Assembly (NCBI GenBank): GCA_002238865.1
Contig: MPNE01000013.1
Span: 25,415-89,414, forward strand
Direction: 5' to 3'
DNA from: Gemmatimonadetes bacterium bin94
GTDB lineage: Bacteria; Gemmatimonadota; Gemmatimonadetes; Longimicrobiales; Gaopeijiaceae
Length of the DNA: 64,000 nucleotides
Positions 42,123-51,825 of the stretch are shown one piece after another. Numbering within the stretch: the first letter of the stretch is position 1; every line of letters begins with the position of its first letter. A program made the translations under genes and the position numbers. The notes beneath the pieces are model-generated. The model was not told where the DNA came from and did not search any database. It saw only the letters and a program-made list of their open reading frames with translations.

Positions 42123-42842
42123 GTGCGCTCCTTCCTGGCGCCCAACCCGGGGCCGGTCACCCTAACGGGGACCCGGAGCTATGTGGTCGGGGGAGCGGTA
42201 GCGGCCGTTATCGATCCCGGGCCCGCGATCGACGAGCACATTGCCGCTTTGGCGGAGGTGGTGCGGGGCGCCCGGGACGTCGTAGTGCTTCTGACTCATG
42301 CGCACGGTGACCACGCGGACGGCGCAGGGGAGCTGGCGCGCCTCACCGGCGGGGAGGTTTGGGGCCCGGGCGGGGACCGTGATCCGGTCGACGGCCAGGT
42401 CTTCGCCACAAGCGTCGGCGGCCTCGTCGCGGTGTGGACTCCGGGTCACGCGCGGCGTCACTTCTGCTTCCACCTTCCCGGCGAGGGCGCGGTCTTCACC
42501 GGCGACCTCGTCCTGGGAGAGGGCGACACGACCTGGGTTGGCGAATACCCGGGAGGCGTCCGGGACTACCTCGATTCGCTCGACCGCGTGGAAGCGCTCG
42601 GCGCCCGCGTTCTCCTTCCCGGCCACGGAGACCCCCTTCCCGATCCCGCCGAGGCCATCGGCCGCTTTCGCGCCCACCGGATGGCACGCATCGAGGATGT
42701 GCGGCGGGCCATCGCCAAAACGGGGACTGCCGACGCCCGGACCGTGGCCCGGGGCGTATACGGGGCGCTTCCGCCGGAGATCTTCGACATGGCCGTCTCG
42801 TCGGTCGAGGCGATTCTGGACTACCTCTCGGACGCCGGATAA
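42123..42842 (+). CDS. MBL-fold metallohydrolase (LACTB2-like)
   Basis: 239 residues from a GTG. Metallo-beta-lactamase motifs: THAHGDHADG, WTPGHARRHFCF, FTGDLVLGEG and LLPGHG. A C-terminal winged helix (AHRMARIEDVRRAIA...) is typical of the LACTB2/glyoxalase-II-like branch, which includes endoribonucleases. The product may be a hydrolase or RNase. The next gene starts 9 bp later, so it could be cotranscribed with glcDEF. Confidence 0.82.
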   Translation: MRSFLAPNPGPVTLTGTRSYVVGGAVAAVIDPGPAIDEHIAALAEVVRGARDVVVLLTHAHGDHADGAGELARLTGGEVWGPGGDRDPVDGQVFATSVGGLVAVWTPGHARRHFCFHLPGEGAVFTGDLVLGEGDTTWVGEYPGGVRDYLDSLDRVEALGARVLLPGHGDPLPDPAEAIGRFRAHRMARIEDVRRAIAKTGTADARTVARGVYGALPPEIFDMAVSSVEAILDYLSDAG

Positions 42843-42851
42843 CTTGCCCGG

Positions 42852-44261
42852 ATGATACCGGCCACCCTCTCCAGGTCTCTCGTGGAGATCTGCGGACGTG
42901 ACGGCGTGATCTTGGACGAGGACCGGCTCCTCGTCTACGAGTCGGACGCCCTCACCGCGTACCGCCACCGTCCCGGCGCGGTGGTGTTGCCGCGGTCCAC
43001 GGCCCAGGTACGGGGAGCGGTGGCCGCGATCGCGGCGCACGGCCTGCCCATCGTGCCCAGGGGAGCCGGTACGGGGCTGTCCGGAGGCGCGGTTGCGCTC
43101 GGCGGTGCGATCGTCATCGGAACGGCGCGCATGAACCGCATCCTGGAGATTGACGCGGCGAACCGGCGCGCCGTATTGCAACCGGGGGTGATCAACGCGG
43201 AGCTGTCGGGCGCCGCGCGGCGGCACGGGCTCTACTACGCCCCCGATCCGTCATCCCAGACGACGTGCACGATCGGGGGCAACGTCGCCGAGAACTCGGG
43301 AGGACCGCACTGCCTCAAGTACGGTGTCACCTCGCGCTACGTGACCGGCCTGACGGTCGTGCTGGCGGACGGGTCGGTGGTGAAGCTGGGCGGACAGGGC
43401 CGGGACGCTCCCGGGGTGGACCTGGTCGGCCTTTTTGTCGGCTCGGAGGGCTGCTTCGGGATCGCCACCGAGATCGAGGTCGGGCTCCTGCCCATACCGG
43501 AAGGCGTGCGCACCCTGCTCGGGATCTTCGACCGCATCGAGGACGCGGGACGGGCCGTGTCGGATATCGTGAGCGCGGGACTGCTCCCCGCCGCGATGGA
43601 GATCATCGACGGGCCGACGATCCGGGCCGTGGAGGACAGCGTCTTCGCCGCGGGGTACCCGACCGACGCCGAGGCCGCACTCGTGATCGAGTTCGACGGC
43701 GTGGAAGCCGGGCTTGACCGGGATGCCGGGCGGGCCAGGCGATTCTGCGAGCGGGCGGGCGCCCGCGAGGTGCGAAGCGCGCGCGACGAGGATGAGCGCC
43801 TCGCGCTCTGGAAGGGGCGGAAGAAGGCGTTCGGCGCGATGGGACGGATCGCTCCCGACCTGTTGGTGCAGGACGCCACGGTGCCGCGAACCTGCCTGCC
43901 GTCGATCCTGAAGGGCATCTCCGAGATCGGGAAGCGCTACGACCTCGTCGTGGCCAACGTCTTTCACGCCGGCGACGGGAACCTGCACCCCAACATCCTC
44001 TTCGACCGCCGGGACGAGGACGAGTTGGCGCGAGTCGAGCGCGCGTCCAGGGAGATCATGCACCTTTGCGTCGATTCGGGAGGCACGATCACCGGCGAGC
44101 ACGGGGTCGGGCTCGACAAGAAGCACCACATGGCGCTCATCTACGGCCGCGCCGAACTCGATGCGATGTGGGGTGTGCGCCGCGTCTTCGATCCGAAGGG
44201 CACGATGAATCCGGGCAAGGTCCTCCCCGAGGACACCCCGGCGGCCCCGGCGCCGCCGTGA
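42852..44261 (+). CDS. glcD: Glycolate oxidase, FAD-linked subunit GlcD
   Basis: 469 residues. FAD-binding PCMH motif [16 protein letters not shown] and [19 protein letters not shown], a central cap, and the C-terminal [10 protein letters not shown] and [15 protein letters not shown] ligand-binding signature of the GlcD/lactate/D-2-hydroxyglutarate family. It oxidises glycolate to glyoxylate. The stop overlaps the next gene (GTGA), followed by the iron-sulfur subunit, giving the full glcDEF set. Confidence 0.92.
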   Translation: MIPATLSRSLVEICGRDGVILDEDRLLVYESDALTAYRHRPGAVVLPRSTAQVRGAVAAIAAHGLPIVPRGAGTGLSGGAVALGGAIVIGTARMNRILEIDAANRRAVLQPGVINAELSGAARRHGLYYAPDPSSQTTCTIGGNVAENSGGPHCLKYGVTSRYVTGLTVVLADGSVVKLGGQGRDAPGVDLVGLFVGSEGCFGIATEIEVGLLPIPEGVRTLLGIFDRIEDAGRAVSDIVSAGLLPAAMEIIDGPTIRAVEDSVFAAGYPTDAEAALVIEFDGVEAGLDRDAGRARRFCERAGAREVRSARDEDERLALWKGRKKAFGAMGRIAPDLLVQDATVPRTCLPSILKGISEIGKRYDLVVANVFHAGDGNLHPNILFDRRDEDELARVERASREIMHLCVDSGGTITGEHGVGLDKKHHMALIYGRAELDAMWGVRRVFDPKGTMNPGKVLPEDTPAAPAPP

Positions 44262-45529
44262 GGGGCGCGGTGGCCTCGCCGGACCGACTGCTCGGTCTGC
44301 TGCCGGAGGGGCAGGTGCTCACTGGAGAGCGTGCCGCCGCGTGGACGGGTGGCGCCCCCGCGCGCGCGGTCGTCTTCCCCGCCAGTGTGGAAGAGACGCA
44401 GGCGGTGGTGTGCGTCGCCAACGAGACGGGCACTCGTCTCCTCCCCGCCGGACGTGCGAGTTGGCTGGGCGCGGGCGGTTGGGCCGCCGCGCGCGAGGCC
44501 GTCGTCGTGTCCAGCGAACGGATGGACGAGGTGCGGCACTACGAGCCCGCCGACCTGACCCTGTCGGCGGGTGCCGGGCTCGGCTGGACCGGGCTGTCGC
44601 GCGTCGTGCGGCCGAACGGTCAATGGCTCGCGGTGGATGCGCCGGGCGTGGGCCTCGGGACGGTGGGCGGGGTGGTGGCGTGCGGGGTGTCGGGGCCGCT
44701 GCGGGGGCGCTATGGGGCCGCCCGCGACAACGTGCTCGGATTGGAGGTGGTCACCGGGGGCGGCCGGATCCTGCGGATTGGGGGACGGGTGGTGAAGAAC
44801 GTCGCCGGGTACGATCTGGTCCGCCTCTTCACGGGCAGCCGCGGAAGCCTGGGCATCATCACGAATGTGTCGGTGCGGCTGTTTCCGCGCGGGGAGTCCG
44901 ATGTGACGCTGCGGTTCGGTGGCGGGGCGGCAGAGGTTGTGGAGATGGCACGGGCGGCTTGCACCAGTGTCCTGCCGGTCGTGGCGGTGGAGGTGGAAAC
45001 AGGCGGGGCCGGGGCCGAGCCGATGACCCTGATCGTGCGTCTGCTTGGGGGGCCGGACGAAGTGGACGAGGTGTGCTCACGTCTTGCCGTGTACGTCGGC
45101 GCCGAGCCGGATGCCGTGCTGCGCGACGGAGACAGCGAGGCGTTCCACGACGATCGCACGGGCTGGGAAGCCGATGCGACGGTGGTTGCGCGGCTCACGG
45201 CGCTGCCGGACAGGCTCGGGCGCGTTCTGGAGCGGGCCCGAGCCATCGCCGCCGTGATGGGTGGGGAGGTTTCGGCCGACGCGATGCACGGTGTGGTCAG
45301 GGTGAAGGGATCGCCGGCGCCGGACCGGGTGGATGCGCTGACGGAGGCCATGTCAGGGACCCGCGCGGCAATGGAGGAGGCGGGCGGCACCCTGACGCTG
45401 AGCGATGCTCCGCGCGAGGTGGCCGCGCGGGTGGGGTGGTCGGGTGGGGTGGGGGAAGACGGAGGGCTCGGCGCGCGGATCAAGGCGCTTTTCGACCCGA
45501 ACTCGATTCTGTCGCCGAGGTGCCCGTGA
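44258..45529 (+). CDS. glcE: Glycolate oxidase, FAD-binding subunit GlcE
   Basis: 423 residues from the overlapping GTG (an in-frame GTG four codons on is an alternative). A second, smaller PCMH FAD domain: [36 protein letters not shown] and [19 protein letters not shown], followed by a divergent C-terminal half ending in [11 protein letters not shown]. Partner of GlcD, orienting electron flow to GlcF. Overlaps glcF by 4 bp. Confidence 0.9.
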   Translation: MRGAVASPDRLLGLLPEGQVLTGERAAAWTGGAPARAVVFPASVEETQAVVCVANETGTRLLPAGRASWLGAGGWAAAREAVVVSSERMDEVRHYEPADLTLSAGAGLGWTGLSRVVRPNGQWLAVDAPGVGLGTVGGVVACGVSGPLRGRYGAARDNVLGLEVVTGGGRILRIGGRVVKNVAGYDLVRLFTGSRGSLGIITNVSVRLFPRGESDVTLRFGGGAAEVVEMARAACTSVLPVVAVEVETGGAGAEPMTLIVRLLGGPDEVDEVCSRLAVYVGAEPDAVLRDGDSEAFHDDRTGWEADATVVARLTALPDRLGRVLERARAIAAVMGGEVSADAMHGVVRVKGSPAPDRVDALTEAMSGTRAAMEEAGGTLTLSDAPREVAARVGWSGGVGEDGGLGARIKALFDPNSILSPRCP

Positions 45530-46909
45530 GCACGGCGGCCGAATCGCTGGCGCGGGCGGTCAGGGAGCAGGAAGAGGGACTCCTCAACTGCGTCCACTGC
45601 GGGTTCTGCCTTCCGTCCTGTCCCACCTATCGTCGGCTGGGTGACGAGGCCGACTCGCCCAGGGGCCGGCTGTACCTGATGCAGGCGGTGGTCGAGGGAA
45701 GACTGGACCCGGGCGCGGACGCCTTCCAGACACACATCGGGCGCTGCCTGGGGTGCCGGGCGTGCGAGCCCGTGTGTCCCTCGGGGGTTGCGTACGGCAA
45801 CCTCCTGGAAATGGCGCGCTACGTCGGCGGCGAAGCCAAGCGGCCGCCCCTTCTCTCCCGGCTGTTGCTGCGCGTGTTCGGCACGGAATGGATCGCCCGC
45901 GCGCCCCCCCTTCCTCCCCGGGTGTTGGTGCGCGGTTGCGGGCCGGAATGGGCCCCCCCCCCCCGCCATGTGGGCGGGCCGCCTCTTCCGCGCCACCGGG
46001 ATACCCGCGCTGCTCACGCGGATCCTGTCCGGCTCCCGTGCCCCGAGCGGACCCCGGCTGGGCGTGGCCATGCTGGCGGCGTCGGCGCCGGCCCGGGGCG
46101 TGCTGACCGGGACGAGGCGCGCCGCGGGAAACGATGTTCCCGCCGCGGGAACCGGGCCCACGGTGGGTGTGCTGACCGGCTGCGTTCAGGCGGGGCTGTT
46201 CTCCCGTGTGAACGACGCCACCGTGCGCGTCCTGGAGGCCAACGGCTACCGTGTCGTTCCCGTGCCGGGGCAGGGGTGCTGCGGGGCACTGCACGCCCAC
46301 GGCGGCGACATCGAAGCCGCGCGGGCCATGGCGCGCCGCAACGTGACGGCATTCGAGGCAGCGGGCGTGGACTACGTTGCCATGAACGCCTCCGGCTGCG
46401 GCGCGGCCATGTCCGACTACGGTTCCCTGCTCGCGCACGACGAGGCCGCGGCGCAACGCGCGCTCGACATCGCGGGGCGCGTGAGGGACATCTCCCAGCT
46501 TCTCGCCGCGAGGGGTCCGGTGGCGGGGGCCGACCTTCCGCTGTCGGTGACGTACGACGCGCCGTGCCACCTCCTGCATGCCCAGGGAGTGGCGGACCCC
46601 CCGGCGGTGGTGCTGAATTCGATCCCGGGACTGGAAGTTCACCCCCTCGAGGGTGCCGCGGAGTGTTGCGGGGGCGCCGGAATCTACGGGCTGACCAACC
46701 CCGGTCTGGGGGGCTGGATCGGGGGCGACAAGGTTGCGAGCGTGGTTGAAACCGGAGCGTCGGTGCTGGTGACCGGCAACCCGGGGTGCATGATGCAGAT
46801 CGGTGCCGGCCTTGCGCTCGCCGGTCGCAAGGTTCCCGTGCTGCACCTGGTGGAGCTCGTCGACGAGAGCTACCGGCGGGGCGGCCTCTACGAAGGGCGG
46901 AAGCGGTGA
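45526..46909 (+). pseudogene. glcF: Glycolate oxidase iron-sulfur subunit GlcF, frameshifted at a C12 tract
   Basis: The N-terminal part, from a GTG overlapping glcE, carries two 4Fe-4S motifs ([12 protein letters not shown] and [12 protein letters not shown]) in one frame up to the C-run at 45953-45964. From [13 protein letters not shown] onward the protein continues in the next frame with both CCG domains ([20 protein letters not shown]) and DAPCHLLHA to the stop at 46909. Removing one C restores a single frame. All key Cys motifs survive, so a sequencing error or slippage is as likely as a dead gene. It passes electrons from GlcDE to the membrane. Confidence 0.85.
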
Positions 46910-48051
46910 TCCATCCCAGCGTGACCATTGCAGAGGCCCGGAGCCGCGGCGAGGAGTGCCTGGCGCTTCTGCGGACCCTGGTCGAGACCGAGTCGCCGAC
47001 CGGCGACGAGGCCGGCAACCTGACCATGGCGCGGTTGCTCGAGAAGGCGATCGCCGGCGCCGGTGGCCGAGTTGAGCGAATCCCGGCACCGGGGCTGGGC
47101 GTGCACCTTCTCGGCCGCTTCCCGGGTACCCGGCGGGACAGGGGTCCCCTCCTGGTGATGGGTCACATGGACACGGTTCACCCGGTGGGGACCCTGGAAC
47201 AGTTGCCCTTCGAGGTGGTCGGAGGCAGGGTATGGGGCCCCGGCATCTACGACATGAAGAGCGGCCTGGCGGTCGCGCTCTTTGCCCTTCGCATGCTGGC
47301 CGAGAAGAACTCGGGTCCGGCGTCGGACATCACCTTTCTGATAACGTGCGACGAAGAGCGTGGATCGGGGAGTTCGCGGGACCGGATCGAGGCCGAGGCG
47401 CGGGCATCGCGCGCGGCCCTGGTGATGGAGCCGTCCGCGCCGGGCGGCGCGGTCAAGAGCCGACGCAAGGGGGTGAGCGCCTACGTACTCGAGGTGGATG
47501 GCCAGCCCGCTCACGCGGGGATCGAGCCGGAGGCGGGGGCGAGCGCCATCCACGAGATCTCACGGCAGATCTGCCGCATATACGAGCATGCGGACCCGGA
47601 CCGAGGCACGACCGCCAGCGTGGGCGTCGTGGAGGGCGGAATCGCGGAAAACGTGGTAGCGCCTTCTGCTCGGTGCACAATCGACGTCCGGTTCTGGACT
47701 TCCGCCGAAGCAGAACGCATGGATGCCGCCCTGCGCTGTGCAGAGCCGGCCGATGGCCGGTGCACGTTGCGCCTGAAGGGGGGCATCAATCGCGGACCGC
47801 TCGAACAATCACAGGCGTCGGCGAAGATGCTTGTACATGCTCGCGCGCTGGCGGAGATGCTGGGTTTTGAGATCGGCGACAAAGCCACTGGTGGTGGAAG
47901 TGACGGGAACATCACCGCCTCCGTAGGGTGTCCCACGCTGGATGGACTCGGACCGGATGGCGGCGGGGCCCATACCTTGAAGGAGAATATCCTCCTGAGC
48001 GAGTTGCCGCGCCGCGTGGGTCTCATGGCCGCGCTATTCGAGACGTTGTAG
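46906..48051 (+). CDS. M20-family peptidase (carboxypeptidase G2-like)
   Basis: 381 residues from a GTG overlapping glcF. Di-zinc motifs: GHMDTVHPVG, YDMKSG, CDEERGS and C-terminal GGAHTLKE, with a dimerisation domain at about 185-295. It hydrolyses C-terminal glutamate-type bonds or N-acyl amino acids. A racemase/OSBS-type enzyme gene follows after a small gene, which recalls the N-succinylamino-acid racemase plus desuccinylase pair. No signal peptide seen. Confidence 0.86.
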   Translation: MIHPSVTIAEARSRGEECLALLRTLVETESPTGDEAGNLTMARLLEKAIAGAGGRVERIPAPGLGVHLLGRFPGTRRDRGPLLVMGHMDTVHPVGTLEQLPFEVVGGRVWGPGIYDMKSGLAVALFALRMLAEKNSGPASDITFLITCDEERGSGSSRDRIEAEARASRAALVMEPSAPGGAVKSRRKGVSAYVLEVDGQPAHAGIEPEAGASAIHEISRQICRIYEHADPDRGTTASVGVVEGGIAENVVAPSARCTIDVRFWTSAEAERMDAALRCAEPADGRCTLRLKGGINRGPLEQSQASAKMLVHARALAEMLGFEIGDKATGGGSDGNITASVGCPTLDGLGPDGGGAHTLKENILLSELPRRVGLMAALFETL

Positions 48052-48126
48052 TCCCTTGTCGTCACCCCGGTGCGGAACCCCTTCGCACAAATTTGTTTGG
48101 CACGGCGGAAATCTCGCGGGCGGGTC

Positions 48127-48156
48127 TTGTGCGGGTGCGCCAACCGGGTTTACAAT
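48127..48156 (+). promoter_or_regulatory. Candidate promoter ahead of the small basic protein
   Basis: TTGTGC (48127-48132), 18-bp spacer, TACAAT (48151-48156), in the 191-bp gap after the M20 gene. Moderate sigma70 match; suggests separate transcription of the next gene. Confidence 0.45.
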
Positions 48157-48242
48157 CGACGGATGACGGAACCATCGTTCGAGCATGCCATGAACCGAAT
48201 GCCACAATCTCGGGCGATCACTTTCACGGAGACAAACAATCA

Positions 48243-48716
48243 ATGGAAGCCGGATCAGGAAGTGACTACCGCGCTGCTCTGAAGCAGGCGGAAACGGAGT
48301 TGGCGAACCACGAGAAGCGTAGAGAAGCGCTTCGGGCCACAATCGACGCACTCAAAACACTGCTTGGGGTGGCCGAGACGGCAGCACCGGCGCCAAAACC
48401 CCGGAAAAAGCGCGTGGTGCGCAAGCGCAGGAAGCGGAGGAAGAGTGCCGGAGCGGGTCATCCGGAAGTCCCGGCGGGCACCTTCAAGGGCATGGGGCCG
48501 ACCTTCGCGTACCGCAAGTTCGTGGGCATCTACGGCACAGGGTACAGCGTGCCGCAGATTCGCGATGCGCTTATCCAGGGCGGGGTCGAGTCCAAGTCGT
48601 CCACGTCCCTTCTCACCGGGCTTCATTCCGTTCGTCGCCGGGACAAGTTGAAGGCAGAGGCGGAGCAACGGCGGAAAGCGTCCGCGTCCGGTGGGGCGGA
48701 TTCCTCCGCCGGATAG
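48243..48716 (+). CDS. Small basic protein with coiled coil and helical C-terminal domain
   Basis: 157 residues, family not recognised. An N-terminal coiled coil (about 8-45, ALKQAETELANHEKRREALR), a run of Lys/Arg (RKKRVVRKRRKRRK, about 60-75) and a helical domain at about 90-140 (KFVGIYGTGYSVPQIRDALI) that may be a winged helix. The pattern suggests a nucleic-acid-binding protein. It sits between the M20 peptidase and the enolase-superfamily enzyme but seems to have its own promoter. Confidence 0.65.
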   Translation: MEAGSGSDYRAALKQAETELANHEKRREALRATIDALKTLLGVAETAAPAPKPRKKRVVRKRRKRRKSAGAGHPEVPAGTFKGMGPTFAYRKFVGIYGTGYSVPQIRDALIQGGVESKSSTSLLTGLHSVRRRDKLKAEAEQRRKASASGGADSSAG

Positions 48717-48826
48717 GCCGAACAACCACTTCCCGAAACACAAGAGCGGACAGCGGCGGACGGGCGGGCCGGCAGGACATCGGGTCGTTCGTCCGTCGTT
48801 TGCCGTGTTCAGGAGCCGCGACGGAC

Positions 48827-49933
48827 ATGAGAATCGACAGGGCCGTATTGCGCGAAGTGCCACTCGAGCTAAGGGAGTTCTTCGAGATCAGCAGTGGCGG
48901 CATGCAAGCTCGCCGTGTTCTCTTGCTGACCCTCGAGGCCGCCGGCGTTGAAGCCTGGTCCGAGTGCGTTGCCGGCGAGACACCGGGTTATTCCTATGAA
49001 ACAACGGACACCGCGTGGCACGTGCTCACCCGGTGGCTTCTGCCGGCGCTGGTGGGCACCGAGGTCGAAGACGCGCGGCATCTTGACCCGGTTCCGTGGC
49101 TTCGCGGGCATCCCATGGCCGGAGCCGCGGTTGAAATGGCGGGTTGGGACCTTGAAGCGAAGCGTCGCGGCGTCTCCCTGAGAGATCTGCTGGGTGGTGT
49201 CGCCAACGCCGTGCCCGTAGGGGTGTCCATCGGCATTCAGGGCACCGACGGCGATCTTCTTGACAAGGTTGAGCAACATGTCGCGGAGGGCTACCGGAAG
49301 ATCAAGATAAAGATCAAGCCGGGGCGGGATGTGGACATGTTGCGGATGGTCAGGGATCGCTTTCCCGACGTCCCTATCATGGCGGATGCCAACTCGGCGT
49401 ATACCCTGCCTGGGGATCTCGCGCGCCTGAGGGAGATGGACCAATTCGGGCTGATGATGATCGAGCAGCCTCTCTCGCACGAGGACCTGCTCGACCACGC
49501 GCAGCTGCAAGACCGAATCACGACGCCCGTGTGCCTTGATGAATCGATTCGCTCGCTCGGTGATGCGCGCCTCGCCATTCACCTGGAGTCGGGCAGGATT
49601 GTAAACATCAAACCCGGTCGGGTTGGAGGACTTGGCTCGTCGATTGCCATACACGACGCCTGCGTGGCCGCGGGCTGGCCGGTTTGGTGCGGCGGAATGC
49701 TGGAGTCGGGAATCGGGCGGGCGCACAACATTGCGCTGGCGACCCTGCCGGGCTTCACGCTGCCCGGTGACATCTCCAACTCCCGTCGCTACTGGGAGGA
49801 GGACATTGTGCATCCCGAGTTCGAGATGGTGGACGGGCTCATGCCCGTTCCGGATGGACCGGGGATCGGCATTACACCGCGGGTGGACCACATCGAGAAA
49901 CTGACGACGCGCAAGGCGGTGTTCGACGCCTGA
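48827..49933 (+). CDS. o-Succinylbenzoate synthase / N-acylamino acid racemase family enzyme
   Basis: 368 residues from MRIDRAVLREVPLELREFF. Enolase superfamily, muconate-lactonising subgroup: catalytic lysine motif KIKIKIKPG, metal ligands in MADANSAY, MIEQPLS and LDESIRS, the second base Lys in NIKPGRVGG, and GGMLESGIGRAHN. This pattern is that of the promiscuous OSBS/NSAR family. No other menaquinone gene is nearby; an M20 hydrolase is. Racemisation of N-succinyl amino acids is therefore at least as likely as OSBS. Confidence 0.83.
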   Translation: MRIDRAVLREVPLELREFFEISSGGMQARRVLLLTLEAAGVEAWSECVAGETPGYSYETTDTAWHVLTRWLLPALVGTEVEDARHLDPVPWLRGHPMAGAAVEMAGWDLEAKRRGVSLRDLLGGVANAVPVGVSIGIQGTDGDLLDKVEQHVAEGYRKIKIKIKPGRDVDMLRMVRDRFPDVPIMADANSAYTLPGDLARLREMDQFGLMMIEQPLSHEDLLDHAQLQDRITTPVCLDESIRSLGDARLAIHLESGRIVNIKPGRVGGLGSSIAIHDACVAAGWPVWCGGMLESGIGRAHNIALATLPGFTLPGDISNSRRYWEEDIVHPEFEMVDGLMPVPDGPGIGITPRVDHIEKLTTRKAVFDA

Positions 49934-49983
49934 CCCTGCCTGTGCAGCGCCCCGTGGCCCGGGCGAATCCGGCCCGCGGTGTG

Positions 49984-51756
49984 CTACGCCAGCCCTGACA
50001 CGCCGCGCAAACACGCCGGACAGTACCGCCAGCGCGGATCGAGCGGTTCGCCGCAGGGACATTTGTTGCCGCGTGGGCGCGCACACATCGGGCATCCGGC
50101 GGCCGCGGGCGGAAGAGCGGCGTCACAACCGGCGCAGTGAACGGCCGCCCCCCGGGTCTGGGCGATGATCTGCCCGGCTTCGTGCGGCGTCGTGACGGAC
50201 CGCGCGACCTGGCGCCTGGCGTCCCGGGACATCGAGCCCATGCCGTTGCGCCGCGCGAGGGTGCGCAGCGAGGTAATGGAAGCCCCCGACGTGACCGCGG
50301 TCCTGATTTCGTCGTCCACGACCAGGACTTCGAAAACCCCGCTGCGCCCGCGGTAGCCGGCGGTGCAAACGGCACAGTCCGTGCCCTCTCTTCCCAGACA
50401 CCGGGAGCACAGCCGCCGCACCAGCCGCTGAGCGACGACGCCGGCCAACCCCCCGGCAACCAGGAATGGCGGCACGCCCATTTCCAACAGGCGCACGATG
50501 GCGCTGGGTGCGTCGACGGTGTGAATCGTGGTAAGGACCAGGTGGCCGGTCACGGCCGCGGACATGGCGATTTCGGCGGTCTCGCGGTCCCGCACCTCGC
50601 CCACCAGGATTACGTCGGGGTCCTGCCTCAGGATTGCGCGCAACCCCGACGGGAACCCCAGACCCGCCTTGCGGTCGATTTCCATCTGGGCGACGCCGGG
50701 GAAGCGATACTCGATCGGGTCTTCCAGGGTGACGATGTTGATCTTCTCCTCGGCGAGCTCGGCGACCGCGCCGGAGAGGGTGGTCGTCTTGCCGCTGCCC
50801 GTGGGCCCCGCGGCCAGGAGAACGCCCTGGCGGCGGTTGAGGAGCTGGCGAAGGCGGCCAAGATCGTGGGAGGACAGCCCGAGCGACGACAGGTCGCGGG
50901 GAGCGTCGCCGGGATCGAGCAGGCGGAGGACCGCCTTTTCACCGCCGTGGGTGGGTATGGTGGACACACGTACGGTGAGCTCGGTGTCACGGCTGCGGGC
51001 GCTGAACCCACCGTCCTGGGGGCGACGCCGAACCGAGATGTCGAGGCCCGACATGATCTTGATGCGGGAGATCGCGGCCCGATGCGTCCCGGGGGGCAAC
51101 TCGGTCGCGGTGTCGAGGATGCCGTCCACCCGGAAGCGCACCCGGGAGCCCGCCCCGAGCGTCTCGATGTGGATGTCGCTGGCGCGGCTGTCGATCGCCC
51201 TGGACAGCAGGTGGTCCACGATCTTCACGATCGGGGCGGCGCTCGCTTCCTGCTCCAGCACCCTGAGATCCCGCGGCCGATCGGCCCCGTCCCGGTCCGG
51301 AAGGCTGTCGAGCAGTTCGGGGAGTTCGCCGCCGTACGCGTCGATGATTCCCTGCGCCACCGCCGAATGGGGCGCGACCACCGCCTCCACATGAAAGCCG
51401 GACCGAAAGCGCAGGTCGTCAACCGCGTCGGTGTCGAGAGGATTCGCCATGGCGACCATCAGCCGCCGTCCGTCGACCGCGAGGGGAAGCACGCCCTTCC
51501 GCCTGGCGGTCCCGGGCTCGATCTTCGCGAGAGCCTCCGCTTCCGGCTTCAGGGGCGGGGTGGCGAAGGGCAGATTGAGCTGTGCGGCGAGGGCCTTCGC
51601 GATCTGTACCTCGTCAACCAGCCCCTTCCTGAGCAGGATGTCGCGAAGGCCTCGCCCGGAGCGGCGGTGTTCCTCTTCCGCGCTGCGCAATGCATCCGGT
51701 GTCAGGGCCCCGCCTTCCACCAGGAGCTGACCGAGTTGTTCGTCGCTCGCCGTCAT
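49984..51756 (-). CDS. GspE/PilB-type secretion ATPase with C-terminal zinc ribbons
   Basis: 590 residues. GSPII_E N-terminal domain (about 1-150), then the ATPase: GPTGSGKTTT Walker A near residue 318, Asp box EDPIEYRFPGVAQ, Walker B ILVGEVRDRETAEIA, His box TIHTVDA and the CSRCLGREGTDCAVC zinc element. The extra C-terminal tail has CAGCD...CPMC and CPCGE...CPAC pairs, a double zinc ribbon not usual in GspE. It would power a type II secretion or type IV pilus system, but no other parts are encoded nearby. Confidence 0.9.
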   Translation of the reverse strand: MTASDEQLGQLLVEGGALTPDALRSAEEEHRRSGRGLRDILLRKGLVDEVQIAKALAAQLNLPFATPPLKPEAEALAKIEPGTARRKGVLPLAVDGRRLMVAMANPLDTDAVDDLRFRSGFHVEAVVAPHSAVAQGIIDAYGGELPELLDSLPDRDGADRPRDLRVLEQEASAAPIVKIVDHLLSRAIDSRASDIHIETLGAGSRVRFRVDGILDTATELPPGTHRAAISRIKIMSGLDISVRRRPQDGGFSARSRDTELTVRVSTIPTHGGEKAVLRLLDPGDAPRDLSSLGLSSHDLGRLRQLLNRRQGVLLAAGPTGSGKTTTLSGAVAELAEEKINIVTLEDPIEYRFPGVAQMEIDRKAGLGFPSGLRAILRQDPDVILVGEVRDRETAEIAMSAAVTGHLVLTTIHTVDAPSAIVRLLEMGVPPFLVAGGLAGVVAQRLVRRLCSRCLGREGTDCAVCTAGYRGRSGVFEVLVVDDEIRTAVTSGASITSLRTLARRNGMGSMSRDARRQVARSVTTPHEAGQIIAQTRGAAVHCAGCDAALPPAAAGCPMCARPRGNKCPCGEPLDPRWRYCPACLRGVSGLA

Positions 51757-51825
51757 GGTGACGGCAAGATGACGGGTTGCGCGGGGCGTCTACATGGCCG
51801 AGCGGGACCGATCGCCCAGGCGCAG

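Noticed and set aside
48163..48282. Possible 39-residue leader peptide (starts MTEPSFEH) ahead of the small basic protein
   Set aside because: Overlaps the real start region in another frame, no clear ribosome-binding site and no attenuator structure.
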